64,000 nt of DNA from DATGZX01 sp035296965 (GCA_035296965.1 DATGZX010000009.1:1-64000), one strand, 5' to 3'; positions 8,540 through 17,619 are shown, counted from the stretch's first letter. Program-made: numbers and translations. The notes: a model not told the origin generated them from the letters alone.

Positions 8540-9991
8540 TCAGGCCAGGATCTTTTTCACCACGTTGCCGTGCACATCCGTAAGACGGAAATCCCGGCCC
8601 TGGAATTTGTAGGTTAAGCGTTTGTGATCGATCCCAAGCAGGTAGAGCATCGTCGCGTGCAGATCGTGAACGGGCACGATGTCTTCCACAGCGTTGTAAC
8701 CGAACTCATCAGTGCTGCCGTGGGTGATCCCACCTTTGATGCCGCCGCCGGCCAACCACATGGAGAAGCCTTTGATGTGATGGTCCCGGCCATTGCCCTG
8801 GGCCATGGGAGTTCTGCCGAACTCGCCCCCCCAAACGATCAGCGTCTCGTTGAGCATGCCGCGGTTTTTGAGATCGTTGATTAAAGCGGCCGACGCTTGA
8901 TCCACCTCTTGGGCCTTGAGCTGGATGTCGTGCTTGATGCCGCCGTGGTGGTCCCAATCGCGGTGGTAGAGCTGGATGAAGCGCACGCCCCGTTCGGCCA
9001 GACGCCTAGCCAAGAGACAGTTCGCTGCGAACGAGCCGTCCGCCCCTTTCGTGCCGTACATCTCCAGAACTTTAGCTGGTTCGTCCGAGATATTCATCAA
9101 TCCCGGCACGCTCGACTGCATTTGGAAAGCCATTTCGTATTGGCTGATGCGCGTGGCAATCTCCGGGTCGTCCACGGACTGGTTGTAAATCCCGTTGAGC
9201 GCCTGGACGGCATCGACCACGTCCCGCTGCTGAGCCGGTGTCACTCCGGGCGGGCTACTGAGATAAAGGACAGGATCGCCCCTTCCGCGCAGATGAACGC
9301 CCTGGAATCGGCTGGGGAGAAAGCCGCTGTGCCATTGCCGCGAGGCGATGGGCTGGTTCTGACCGCCGCGGCCGGACGAGGTGAGCACGACGAAGCCGGG
9401 CAGGTTATCGCAATCGTTGCCCAATCCATACGTCACCCACGAACCCATGCTCGGCCGGCCGGAGATCGTCGTGCCGGTGTTCATGAAGGTATGGGCCGGG
9501 TCGTGGTTGATCGCCTCGGTCACGAGCGAGCGGACGATGCAGATCTCGTCGGAGACGCTGCCAAGCTGCGGGAAGAGTGAACAGATCTCTTGTCCCGACC
9601 GGCCAAACTTACGAAACGGGTGCTGCGGGGCCAAACATTTGAGTTGCTGTCCCTGGAGTTGTGCGATCGGCTGGCCCTTGGTGAACGACTCGGGCATCGG
9701 CTTGCCGCTCATCTCGGCGAGTTTGGGCTTGTAATCCAGTGTTTCCAGGTGGGAGGGACCGCCTGCCATGCACAAGTAGATGACTCGCTTGGCGCGCGGC
9801 GGAAAGTGCGTCGGCCTCACGACGCCCCGCCACTTGTCCGTTTGCACGGAATGGGGCGCGTCGGCCGTCTCCCCAGCCGATAGCAGGCTCGGATTAACGA
9901 GCGCTGCCAGCGCCAGCGAGCCGAGACCGCGTATGGACTGGCCAAGAAACGTGCGCCGCTGGAGAAGCCGAATTTGGTGGAGAGAATTCAT
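8540..9991 (-). CDS. DUF1501 secreted sulfatase-like protein
   Basis: 483 residues. The N-terminus has twin arginines in QRRTFLGQSIRGLGSLALAALV, typical of Tat export in this family. Sulfatase/alkaline-phosphatase-fold landmarks follow: VIYLCMAGGPSHLETLDYKP, NHDPAHTFMNTG, and the C-terminal VWGGEFGRTPMAQGNGRDHH with ligand-like His/Asp residues. DUF1501 proteins occur in many copies in planctomycetes, almost always next to a DUF1549/DUF1553 cytochrome-like gene, as here, where that gene ends 25 bp upstream. Substrate is unknown, with degradation of complex sulfated glycans a common guess. Start ATG 9991 is chosen because it places the Tat motif near the N-terminus; ATG 10039 would overlap the upstream gene. 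Confidence 0.88.
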   Translation of the reverse strand: MNSLHQIRLLQRRTFLGQSIRGLGSLALAALVNPSLLSAGETADAPHSVQTDKWRGVVRPTHFPPRAKRVIYLCMAGGPSHLETLDYKPKLAEMSGKPMPESFTKGQPIAQLQGQQLKCLAPQHPFRKFGRSGQEICSLFPQLGSVSDEICIVRSLVTEAINHDPAHTFMNTGTTISGRPSMGSWVTYGLGNDCDNLPGFVVLTSSGRGGQNQPIASRQWHSGFLPSRFQGVHLRGRGDPVLYLSSPPGVTPAQQRDVVDAVQALNGIYNQSVDDPEIATRISQYEMAFQMQSSVPGLMNISDEPAKVLEMYGTKGADGSFAANCLLARRLAERGVRFIQLYHRDWDHHGGIKHDIQLKAQEVDQASAALINDLKNRGMLNETLIVWGGEFGRTPMAQGNGRDHHIKGFSMWLAGGGIKGGITHGSTDEFGYNAVEDIVPVHDLHATMLYLLGIDHKRLTYKFQGRDFRLTDVHGNVVKKILA

Positions 9992-10016
9992 GGGTACTCG
10001 CTTTACAGTTCCTGGC

Positions 10017-13000
10017 TCAGTTTCTCGTAATAGTCTCATGCAAATTCAGAATCACTCGCGCGACCGACGTCCAGGCTGCTAACTCCACGACGTCGGCGTC
10101 CTTGCACACCGACTGTGCTCCTGTGCTCAAAAGCTTCAAAGCGGAGGCCTTGTCCGATGCGTAGTCCTTGCAATGCTTGGCGTAAACCTTTTCCAGCACG
10201 TGCAACTCCTCGTCTTTAGGAGGACGGGACAAGGCACGGCGGTATGCCCAGCGCACTCGATCGCTGACGCTCGACCCACCCTCCTTGAGAATATGCTCGG
10301 CGAATACGCGTGCGACCTCGACATAAGTTGGATCGTTCAGAAGCGCGAGGGCCTGCTGCGGAATGTTCGACCGGGCCCGTTCCACCGTGCACTCTTCGCG
10401 GCTCGGCGCATCAAACGCCAGCAAGCTGGGCTGAAGGAAGGTTCGCTGCCAATGTGTGTAAAGTCCACGGCGATACAGGCTCGTGCCCTTGTCGTTCTGC
10501 CATTCGCGCGGCGGGAAGTTGAGTGCTTCCCAATAGCCGGCCGGCTGGTAGGGCTTGACGCTCGGGCCGCCGATTCGGTTGGAGAGCAGCCCGCTGATGG
10601 CCAGGGCGTTGTCGCGCACGATCTCGGCATCCAAGCGATAGCGTGCCTGTCTGCCGATCAGCCGGTTATAGGGATCGTGTTCCTTCAGTTCGGCACGGGG
10701 CTGGGAAGTTTGCCGGTAACTCCCGCAGGTGACCAGCAGTCTCACCATGTGCTTGATGTCCCAGCCACTGTCCATGAACTCGACCGCCAGCCAGTCGAGC
10801 AGTTCTGGATGGGTCGGCCATTCCCCCTGGGCACCCAGGTCGTCAAGCGTCTTGGAGAGCCCCTGACCGAAGTACAGTTTCCAAAGGCGATTCATGAAGG
10901 CTCGGGCTGTCAGCGGATTCTCACGAGCGACGATCCACCGGGCCAGGTCGAGCCGCGTGGCACGCCCTTCGCTCGCCGCCGGGTGGTGCAGGAACTCGGG
11001 CACAGCCGGGCTGACAACTTGGCCGGACTCGTCGAGCCAGTTGCCCCTGGGCAAAACGCGTACCGTTCTGGGCGAACCAGAAATAGTTACCAGCGTGGTC
11101 GGGACAGTTTTTAGCAGATCGGTCTTCTGAGCCTCCAGGCTGGCGATGCGGTCGCGGATAGGCTGCAGTATTGGAGCGATCGCACGGTAGAAGGCAGCCA
11201 ACTCGCGTGCCTGGTGCTCGCTACGCTTGGCGGGTGGGAGGGCCAGGGTCGTACGCACACTGTCTGGTAGCGAGAGGTTGTCCTTTGGATCTGGGTCGGT
11301 GGTAACCGATAGTCGAAATTTGCCGATGTTGTGTTTCGGATAGATGGACTGATGATCCAGGATGAAAATGAGCGTGGCCTCAGCCTTGGTGCCGACTGGG
11401 ATTGCCGCGAGGAAAATAGCCGTGTGCTGCTTGCCGACCGCGGGCAGAATCGCCCAGCCGGTGTCGTTTTTACCGTCGATGGCATTTGCAACCGCGAATT
11501 GCTCCTGCGAGAAATCCGCACTTGCCTTCTTAAGAACAACCGGGGCGGCAGCCTTGGTGCCGGATGCCGCGGAGACCTTGAACTCCGTCAACACGAAGTT
11601 CCCGTTGGACGAAGCGCCTGGTCCATGAGCCGGAAGTGCAGCGTCCTCGAGCGCCTCAAGTCGAATAGCGGTGATGCCCTTCAATTCGGTCTTGGCCGTG
11701 ATCGTGTAGGTTTCCTTATCCGGCGTCTTGCCGCTCGCACGCACTATGCCGCCAGGCTGTTTGCTCAGTTTGGTGCCTGAGGCGGCAGTCAGTTTGACCG
11801 GGTCGAGCACATGCCACTGAGTCGGGGCTCTCTGTTCAATTTCCCAGCGCGCCTGGGCGGCTATCAGCTCTGGCGTGGCCGTGTCGAGTCTTTGCTTTAG
11901 GCCGGCGAGCGCGTCGACCAGTTTTTTGAGCTGGGCGGCTTGCCGCGCGCTCGGCACCGCCATACCTGCCTCGCGTCGTCCTACCGCCGCTTCTTGAATG
12001 TCGGCGAAGTAAGCCGCGAGCCGGTAAAAGTCCTTCGTTGTATACGGGTCGAACTTGTGGTCATGGCACTGGCAGCAGCCCATTGTCGCACCAAGCCACA
12101 CCGTAGAAACGTTGCGCACACGGTCGGCCGCATACTTGGCTTCATATTCCTTGGCTTGCGCTCCGCCTTCCTCGGTGGTCTGAAGCAACCGGTTGTAGGT
12201 GGAGGCCACTTTTTGTTCCAGCGTAGCCTGCGGCAGCAAATCTCCGGCTAGCTGTTCAATCGTAAAGCGATCAAAGGGTTTATTGTCGTTGAATGCTTTG
12301 ATGACATAATCCCGGTATGGCGAGACTTGCATTGGGTTGTCGCTGTGATAGCCGATAGAATCGGCATAGCGCACAAGGTCCAACCAGACCATCGCCATCC
12401 GCTCGCCGTATTCCGGCGCGGAGAGCAGATGATCAACCAACAATTCCTCTGCATCTGGCCGGGGATCATGCACGAAAGCATCTACTTCCGCCGGCGTGGG
12501 GGGCAAGCCGATGAGGTCGAAATAGAGTCGGCGGATCAGGGTTACGCGGTCTGCCTCGGCGGATGGCCGCAGCTCCGCCTCTTTGAGCCTGGCTAGCACG
12601 AACTGGTCGATCGGATTCCTTACGAACTCTGTTTCAAAGCCCGTGGGCACCTGCGGCCGCTCCGGTCTGATGTAAGCCCAATGGCCCTTCCACTCGGCGC
12701 CTTGCTCGATCCATTTCTTGATGAGACCGATCTGCCGCTCCGTGAGGGTCTTGCCCGATTTCGGGGCCGGCATGCGTTCATTCTTGTCCTCGCAGACAAT
12801 CCGTTGATAGATCTCGCTATCCGCCGGTTTGCCCGGGACGACAACCCGAATACCCTCGTGGCTGGAAAAGAGACCGTCTCTGGTATCAAGCCGCAAGTGG
12901 GCCTTGCGCTGGTTTCTATCGGGCCCGTGACACTGGTAGCAATTGTCCGACAAGATGGGCCGGATGTCGCGGTTGAAATCGACGACGTGGGGAAGCGGCG

Positions 13001-13085
13001 GAGCAGCGGCGCCGGCATTCGGAATCGGAACCAGGGAGGATGCAAGTCCAAGAAAGAATAGCAATGACGGTCGCGGACTCTTCAT
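10017..13085 (-). CDS. PSCyt1/DUF1549/DUF1553 (PSD1) planctomycete cytochrome-like protein
   Basis: 1022 residues with a signal peptide at 1-27 (MKSPRPSLLFFLGLASSL...). The PSCyt1 domain carries one haem-binding CYQCH at 49-53. DUF1549 (PSCyt2) spans about residues 130-350 and contains a second CxxCH-like GCCQCHDHKFDPYTTKDFY. A middle beta-rich domain follows, and the C-terminal DUF1553/PSD1 domain (about 690-1000) includes RAFMNRLWKLYFGQGL and EECTVERARSNIPQQALALLNDP. The start ATG 13085 has an AGAGGAA box. It is exported to the periplasm or paryphoplasm and probably works with the DUF1501 protein encoded just downstream. Redox role with haem is inferred from the CxxCH sites. Confidence 0.92.
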   Translation of the reverse strand: MKSPRPSLLFFLGLASSLVPIPNAGAAAPPLPHVVDFNRDIRPILSDNCYQCHGPDRNQRKAHLRLDTRDGLFSSHEGIRVVVPGKPADSEIYQRIVCEDKNERMPAPKSGKTLTERQIGLIKKWIEQGAEWKGHWAYIRPERPQVPTGFETEFVRNPIDQFVLARLKEAELRPSAEADRVTLIRRLYFDLIGLPPTPAEVDAFVHDPRPDAEELLVDHLLSAPEYGERMAMVWLDLVRYADSIGYHSDNPMQVSPYRDYVIKAFNDNKPFDRFTIEQLAGDLLPQATLEQKVASTYNRLLQTTEEGGAQAKEYEAKYAADRVRNVSTVWLGATMGCCQCHDHKFDPYTTKDFYRLAAYFADIQEAAVGRREAGMAVPSARQAAQLKKLVDALAGLKQRLDTATPELIAAQARWEIEQRAPTQWHVLDPVKLTAASGTKLSKQPGGIVRASGKTPDKETYTITAKTELKGITAIRLEALEDAALPAHGPGASSNGNFVLTEFKVSAASGTKAAAPVVLKKASADFSQEQFAVANAIDGKNDTGWAILPAVGKQHTAIFLAAIPVGTKAEATLIFILDHQSIYPKHNIGKFRLSVTTDPDPKDNLSLPDSVRTTLALPPAKRSEHQARELAAFYRAIAPILQPIRDRIASLEAQKTDLLKTVPTTLVTISGSPRTVRVLPRGNWLDESGQVVSPAVPEFLHHPAASEGRATRLDLARWIVARENPLTARAFMNRLWKLYFGQGLSKTLDDLGAQGEWPTHPELLDWLAVEFMDSGWDIKHMVRLLVTCGSYRQTSQPRAELKEHDPYNRLIGRQARYRLDAEIVRDNALAISGLLSNRIGGPSVKPYQPAGYWEALNFPPREWQNDKGTSLYRRGLYTHWQRTFLQPSLLAFDAPSREECTVERARSNIPQQALALLNDPTYVEVARVFAEHILKEGGSSVSDRVRWAYRRALSRPPKDEELHVLEKVYAKHCKDYASDKASALKLLSTGAQSVCKDADVVELAAWTSVARVILNLHETITRN

Positions 13086-13326
13086 GAATTTCCTCTTGCT
13101 GAACGATCCAGTGAAACGCGGGGGCCAGGAAGCGAGGTTCAACAATCCGGCAGGTGGCTTGGGTGCACACCCATTACAGCATTGCAGCCTCCCCGCTGCA
13201 AGAGGATGACAAGGCCCGGCAAACGATTTCCAATCTTCCGAATCGTGATGAAAGGTCGCCGTGCTTGAGTGCCTTGCAGCATTAGCCTATTATTGAGGGA
13301 GAAGGCTCGTGAAAGGAGCTGTGCCA

Positions 13327-14187
13327 ATGCCTGCGCCGGCACTTTTGCATGAACTGATTGCGAAGCGCGACCGGTTGCTCGAGATTTTGAGCGGCCTGGG
13401 CCGCGTCGCGGTCGCCTTCAGCGGCGGCATCGACAGCACCGTGGTCGCCAAGGCCGCCTATGAAGCACTCGGCGACCACGCCATTGCTGTCACTGCCGAC
13501 AGCGCCGGCGTACCGCGTGCCGAATTGGAAGATGCCCGCCGCCTGGCCCAAACGATCGGCATCCGTCATTACATCGTCGCCACGCAGGAATTCGGGGACG
13601 CCGACTACGTACGCAATGACGGCACCCGCTGCTACTACTGCAAGAGCGAACTATACGACAAAATCGAGAGCCTCATGCCGGAGCTGGATGTGGACATGGT
13701 TTGCAGTGGCGCGAACCTCGACGACCAGGGCGACTATCGCCCGGGCCTCAAGGCTGCCGCCGAGCATGCCGTTCGCCATCCGCTACAAGAGGCGGGTTTC
13801 ACCAAAGCAGACGTGCGGGCGCTTGCTCTGGCCTGGGGCCTGCCGACCTGGGACAAACCGGCATCGCCCTGCCTATCGAGCCGGTTGGCGCCAGGAGTGG
13901 AGGTCACGCCCGAGCGGACGGCTCGTGTCGAGGCAGCCGAGGTTTATCTGCGAACTCTGGGCTATCGTGAGTGCCGGGTTCGTCTCCATCATGGAGAAGT
14001 TGCACGCATTGAAGTGCCCGCCGCGGAGTTGGCTCGCTTGGTCGAGCCGGAGATCTGCAGCGCACTCGTGAGCCGATTCAAGGAACTTGGCTTTCTGTAC
14101 GTAGCCCTCGACCTCGAGGGGTTCCGCTCGGGCAGCTTGAACGCGCTGGTCAGCCTGGAAAGCAAGCGTCTCTTCGAAAGTAAATAA
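13327..14187 (+). CDS. larE: LarE-type ATP-dependent sacrificial sulfur transferase
   Basis: 286 residues. The PP-loop pyrophosphatase motif SGGIDST is at 32-38. RCYYCK (101-106) and PCLSSR (181-186) are family signatures; Cys182 aligns by eye with the cysteine that donates its sulfur in Lactobacillus LarE when the nickel-pincer cofactor of lactate racemase is made. ATG 13327 has GGAG 8 nt upstream; GTG 13309, six codons earlier, is possible. No larA, larB or larC is visible in the window, so the substrate and pathway are uncertain. It may instead serve another sulfur-insertion reaction. The next gene follows after 34 bp. Confidence 0.85.
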   Translation: MPAPALLHELIAKRDRLLEILSGLGRVAVAFSGGIDSTVVAKAAYEALGDHAIAVTADSAGVPRAELEDARRLAQTIGIRHYIVATQEFGDADYVRNDGTRCYYCKSELYDKIESLMPELDVDMVCSGANLDDQGDYRPGLKAAAEHAVRHPLQEAGFTKADVRALALAWGLPTWDKPASPCLSSRLAPGVEVTPERTARVEAAEVYLRTLGYRECRVRLHHGEVARIEVPAAELARLVEPEICSALVSRFKELGFLYVALDLEGFRSGSLNALVSLESKRLFESK

Positions 14188-14221
14188 TCTTCTTTGGCCT
14201 CTCCGCGAGAGTCGATTTACG

Positions 14222-14479
14222 ATGAATCCATTGCCTGCTAAACAAGCCCTGGAGCGCTATTTTCTCGAAGCCCGCAGCAAGCTGCTGGACATCGCCGCCA
14301 TCCTGGACCGCATTGGCCGGGGCAAGAATGCGAAGACGGCGGAGCTCGATTCGCGCGTGGCCAAGATCCGCCAAGCGCTCGAAGTTTTGAATGATCCCCG
14401 TGGCGGGCGGGCAGAGCGTATTCAGAAGATTTTTTCGTTGGACTACGAAGCGGGGTGGGAGCAGCCCAGACCGAAATAG
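14222..14479 (+). CDS. Small conserved hypothetical protein
   Basis: 85 residues, charged and mostly helical: MNPLPAKQALERYF, then AKTAELDSRVAKIRQALEVLNDP, and RAERIQKIFSLDY. No Cys, signal peptide or membrane segment. It lies 34 bp after larE and 51 bp before the methyltransferase on the same strand, so the three probably form one transcript. The protein-like composition, operon position and length support a real gene. I know no function; a small helical scaffold or regulator is only a guess. Confidence 0.7.
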   Translation: MNPLPAKQALERYFLEARSKLLDIAAILDRIGRGKNAKTAELDSRVAKIRQALEVLNDPRGGRAERIQKIFSLDYEAGWEQPRPK

Positions 14480-14530
14480 TCCATGGTCCTTGGTCGGTGT
14501 CATTTCGCCAAGGCGGTGAAACGAGAACCC

Positions 14531-15205
14531 ATGTCTCAAGATCAGTGGACTGCCGTCGACCGCTACATCGCCAATCAGCTAGTGTCGTCCGACCCAGCAT
14601 TAGATGCGGCACTTGAGGCCTCCGATGCCGCCGGGCTGCCGTCAATCAACGTCTCGCCGAACCTGGGCAAGCTACTCCATTTGTTGGCCAAGATCCGTGG
14701 GGCACGCAAAATCCTCGAAATCGGTACGCTGGGCGGTTACAGCACGATCTGGTTGGCGCGGGCACTGCCTGCGGATGGATGCTTGGTCACACTGGAAGTT
14801 GACCCCAATCACGCCGAAATTGCCCGGGCCAATATCGCCCGCGCCGGATTGTCAGGCGTCGTGGAACTGCGCCTCGGCCGAGCGCTGGATACGCTACCGC
14901 AAATTGCCGCCGAAGGGCGTGGTCCGTTCGACTTGATCTTCATTGACGCCGACAAACCGAGCAATCCCGAATACTTCGCATGGGCCCTCAAGCTGTCACG
15001 TCGGGGCAGCCTGATCATCATCGACAATGTCGTGCGCAACGGAGCGGTGATTGACGCGGACAGCAGCGACCCCAGCATCCAAGGAGTGCGCCGGCTCAAC
15101 GAGCTTATGGCAGCGGAGCCGCGCGTGAGCGCTACGGCAATCCAGACGGTGGGGATCAAGGGGTATGACGGGTTCGCGATTGCACTGGTAACGGGTGATG
15201 CGTAG
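14531..15205 (+). CDS. SAM-dependent O-methyltransferase (family 3, catechol-type)
   Basis: 224 residues. The SAM-binding motif I is EIGTLGGYSTIWLARAL at about 60-76, with the acidic end of beta 2 at LEVDPNHAEIA. FDLIFIDADKPSN supplies the metal-binding Asp, and IIIDNVVRNGAV follows as in metal-dependent catechol and caffeoyl-CoA O-methyltransferases. It transfers a methyl group to a hydroxyl of an unidentified small molecule in the cytoplasm. Start ATG 14531 fits the family N-terminus; the in-frame ATG 14483 is less likely. Third gene of the apparent larE transcript. Confidence 0.88.
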   Translation: MSQDQWTAVDRYIANQLVSSDPALDAALEASDAAGLPSINVSPNLGKLLHLLAKIRGARKILEIGTLGGYSTIWLARALPADGCLVTLEVDPNHAEIARANIARAGLSGVVELRLGRALDTLPQIAAEGRGPFDLIFIDADKPSNPEYFAWALKLSRRGSLIIIDNVVRNGAVIDADSSDPSIQGVRRLNELMAAEPRVSATAIQTVGIKGYDGFAIALVTGDA

Positions 15206-15325
15206 ACGACTTCATAGAGCCCGGAATTCAGACAATTTCATTCCTTTACCCGAACGCTGGTTCTTCCCCACTCAATAACTGCACCTGGCAATCACCAACA
15301 TGGCGCCACGCGGCCCAACTCCGCG

Positions 15326-15862
15326 TTATGCGCTCTGCTTCGCAATCTTTGCCGCGCTGGGCACCTTAAATCTGTGGATCATCACCGACAAGAATGGGAT
15401 CTCGAGGGTGACTCCCGTGCTGAACATAATGCGGTGAATGAACAGCCCTCCCTGGTCGTTGACCATATCGACCTCGTCGTAGAGCCATTGTTCTTCCACC
15501 TTCGAGAACCTCCAGTCTTCAGGTGCAGGCCTTGTAACGATGTGGTCGCTCAGATTGTAAATCAACGAGATCACCTCTTCGCCAAGAATTACGGAAACGA
15601 TGGCCACGGAGCTCCACATATAAGGCATGGGGTGCGAACATGGCCCGTTTGGCAACTCCTGCTCCACGCGAGAGACTACCAAAGCATCGTGGAGGCACAG
15701 CTCGGAGAGGCTTAGAACCTGCGAGGGCATGTGCGTGCGGATAATCGCGAGCCGCTCCTTGTAACGAAGCTCAGCGCAATCCCAGGCCTCGTCGGCACGC
15801 TCTGCCTCATTCACATCAAACGAATTAAACTGCTGATAGAGTTCAGGAGTGAAGTACTTCAT
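15326..15862 (-). CDS. Hypothetical protein, possible immunity partner
   Basis: 178 residues beginning MKYFTPELYQQFNSFDVNEAERADEAW, a soluble acidic protein with alternating helices then beta-rich C-terminal half (GGLFIHRIMFSTGVTLEIPFLSVMIHRFKV). I recall similar MKYFTPELY proteins as short hypotheticals in planctomycetes. No catalytic motif is visible. The start at ATG 15862 is 7 nt after the stop of the upstream 127-codon gene, so the pair is probably co-transcribed and translationally linked. A small acidic protein directly behind a toxin-like domain is the usual arrangement for immunity proteins, which is inference from context only. Confidence 0.65.
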   Translation of the reverse strand: MKYFTPELYQQFNSFDVNEAERADEAWDCAELRYKERLAIIRTHMPSQVLSLSELCLHDALVVSRVEQELPNGPCSHPMPYMWSSVAIVSVILGEEVISLIYNLSDHIVTRPAPEDWRFSKVEEQWLYDEVDMVNDQGGLFIHRIMFSTGVTLEIPFLSVMIHRFKVPSAAKIAKQSA

Positions 15863-15869
15863 CGCTCGC

Positions 15870-16253
15870 TCACAGCGGGTGTTTTGTGTCCGTCTCGTAG
15901 AACGTGTGGCCGATCGTCTGACCTCTGGGGTCCGGCTGGTAGTGCGGCATGGCGTTTGGACCCGCGTTAATATGCGGTTTGCACCGCCTCCAGGCTCCAT
16001 TTGCCGATTGCTCGATATCTCGTGCGGTCATGGAGTTGGCCTTTTTGTCCGGACCGCATACGACAACGTTGCCGTCCTTCTGACGTATGATTACCGCCTG
16101 CGCCTGATTGATCGGAGGCTGCACTCGAATGACTGCTCCATTCGTCCCCAGCCTTGCCTGGAAAATGAGTTGCGGCGCGATGGGCTGCGATTCTGTCTTC
16201 ATTCCCTTCGGAGATCTGATCTTGCCTCGGACCATGCCTTCTCCGGCCTTCAT
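15870..16253 (-). CDS. Short protein resembling a polymorphic-toxin C-terminal module
   Basis: 127 residues. The C-terminal 70 residues are dense in polar catalytic-type residues: VIIRQKDGNVVVCGPDKKAN, then NGAWRRCKPHINAGPN and MPHYQPDPRGQTIGHTFYE. This style resembles C-terminal toxin domains of RHS and related polymorphic toxins found in planctomycetes, but I cannot name a domain. No delivery domain is attached. The frame is closed just upstream by TAG at 16269-16271, beyond which the same frame is open to ATG 16409 (46 codons), so this may be the surviving tail of a longer gene. The first 50 residues look less protein-like, and the true start may be ATG 16232 or 16202. Confidence 0.45.
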   Translation of the reverse strand: MKAGEGMVRGKIRSPKGMKTESQPIAPQLIFQARLGTNGAVIRVQPPINQAQAVIIRQKDGNVVVCGPDKKANSMTARDIEQSANGAWRRCKPHINAGPNAMPHYQPDPRGQTIGHTFYETDTKHPL

Positions 16254-16741
16254 CGTTCGCCGCTCTCTCTACTTGAGAACGTAGCAGCGCAACTGTGGCG
16301 CTTCAAGGAGAAGGTCTGCGCCTTGGACCCGTCCAGGCCCAGCCCGGCTGAAGGTCGGGTCTTCGAGCAAGGCAAAAGCCGTGCTGTCGATAGTCTCCCT
16401 TGGTATCATATGGTTAGCAGGACTGGGCTAGATCGTGCAGATCCACCAGAATTACACAAACCGATGAATAAAGGCTAGGGAGTTAATTTCGATGCCCACT
16501 TATTACATCGACCCGGACAGTGTTTGTCTCCGGAGCGGCAACTAAAGTCTTTGGCCACAAGGTGGTTGCGTCAAATTGCCTGGAAGCCGGGACGATGCGT
16601 TTTGGCTCTTTTTTCCACTGTTTCCACGTTATTCGGCACTTACTCGGCACTGGGTCGAAGCGAACCAGTGCCCGTGCGGCGTGTCATCAAAGGTGGTTAA
16701 CTCATGCCCTGGAGCCGCGACGGACGCGGTGTGGAGGTAGC
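16254..16741. other. 488-bp stretch without a supportable gene
   Basis: On the minus strand a 46-codon frame (16409-16269) precedes the short toxin-like gene in the same frame, separated by one TAG. On the plus strand the frame of the HEPN gene is open from 16520, but the protein-like part begins at 16742. The region probably holds divergent promoters for the two genes. The last bases before 16742 are a strong GGAGG ribosome site. Confidence 0.4.
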
Positions 16742-17566
16742 ATGAGCGAACAGTTCCCTGGTCTCATGGTGGCGTATCTGGGTCCCAACGCCGCGCACCG
16801 GGAGTTTCGTACAGCCCTCGCCAATGCCAAGGCGCTCGCCTTCATCCTCGCCGAGGACAACACCGCCGTACTGCGCGCCTTTCTCGACAAGGCCGAACAG
16901 ACGAAAAGCAAGGCCGGCGGCCCCGGTTACGCGCTCGGCATGGCCGGAGGTCGCTCGACGACAACCACCGTCCAACTGGCCGTTCACCTGACTGGGAACG
17001 AAATCGACCTTATTAACGCGGTCCCCGGCGGTTTCATCTCGCAGGCTCTCGGGCTCGTTTACCGCGAGGTTAGCCGCGCCTTCGAGACCTATCTGGTCGA
17101 TCTATTCGGGGAGATCGCGACCCGCAAGAAGCAGGTGTTATTCAGCGGGCAGACGCTGACGCACCAGGAGGCGCTTGAGGCCGCAGGGCCTGCGGAGATC
17201 CACAGGCTTGTCATCGAAAGGCGCAAAGCCGAACTTACCCGTGTGGGATTCGCTGGGTTGCAGAAGACCTACGACAACCTCAACCTGCCTATCGTGCCTA
17301 CCACGGGACCAGAGCCTGCCGCCGAGTCCGACGATGTCCGAAGGCGGCTGGTGCTGATGAACGCAATCCGAAACGTCATCGAACACAACCGCGCCGTGGT
17401 GAACGCCGACTTCCTCCGCCTGGTGCCGGACTCTCCTTGGGCGGAAGGTCAGATCATCGCGATCACGGTTACCGAGTTGGGTGACGCGTTGTCTGCGGTG
17501 GAGTGGGCTGGAAACAGCCTCAACGGACGTGCGGTCGATAAGTATGGCATCGACAAGCCGGAGTGA
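16742..17566 (+). CDS. HEPN-domain protein (RiboL-PSP-HEPN-like)
   Basis: 274 residues, starting at ATG 16742 with GGAGG 4 nt upstream. The C-terminal region carries RNVIEH (Arg210-X4-His215) followed by NRAVVNADFLRLV. The R-X4-6-H motif is the RNase active site of HEPN domains, and the surrounding RNxxxHNxxVVNxxFL pattern is like the RiboL-PSP-HEPN group. An upstream helix AFETYLVDLFGEI is also typical. HEPN proteins of this kind act as RNases in toxin-antitoxin or abortive-infection systems, but some are inactive. Residues 60-90 are Gly/Thr-rich. No antitoxin-like gene (MNT nucleotidyltransferase) lies beside it. It is followed by a terminator and sits in an accessory block. Confidence 0.7.
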   Translation: MSEQFPGLMVAYLGPNAAHREFRTALANAKALAFILAEDNTAVLRAFLDKAEQTKSKAGGPGYALGMAGGRSTTTTVQLAVHLTGNEIDLINAVPGGFISQALGLVYREVSRAFETYLVDLFGEIATRKKQVLFSGQTLTHQEALEAAGPAEIHRLVIERRKAELTRVGFAGLQKTYDNLNLPIVPTTGPEPAAESDDVRRRLVLMNAIRNVIEHNRAVVNADFLRLVPDSPWAEGQIIAITVTELGDALSAVEWAGNSLNGRAVDKYGIDKPE

Positions 17567-17591
17567 CCCCATTCAGCGAACAGCGCAGGAC

Positions 17592-17619
17592 ACCCGCCCT
17601 TGTGGCGGGTTTCTTTATT
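17592..17619 (+). terminator. Intrinsic terminator after the HEPN gene
   Basis: A 7-bp perfect stem (acccgcc / ggcgggt) with a 5-nt loop is followed by ttctttatt. It lies 25 bp after the HEPN stop codon, so the gene appears monocistronic. Confidence 0.8.

Noticed and set aside
10173..11114. 313-residue plus-strand frame inside the DUF1549/1553 gene
   Set aside because: Antisense to a conserved gene; no recognised motifs or ribosome site.
15849..16478. 209-residue plus-strand frame opposite the toxin-like pair
   Set aside because: No ribosome site or motif; the minus-strand pair has better protein character and gene spacing.
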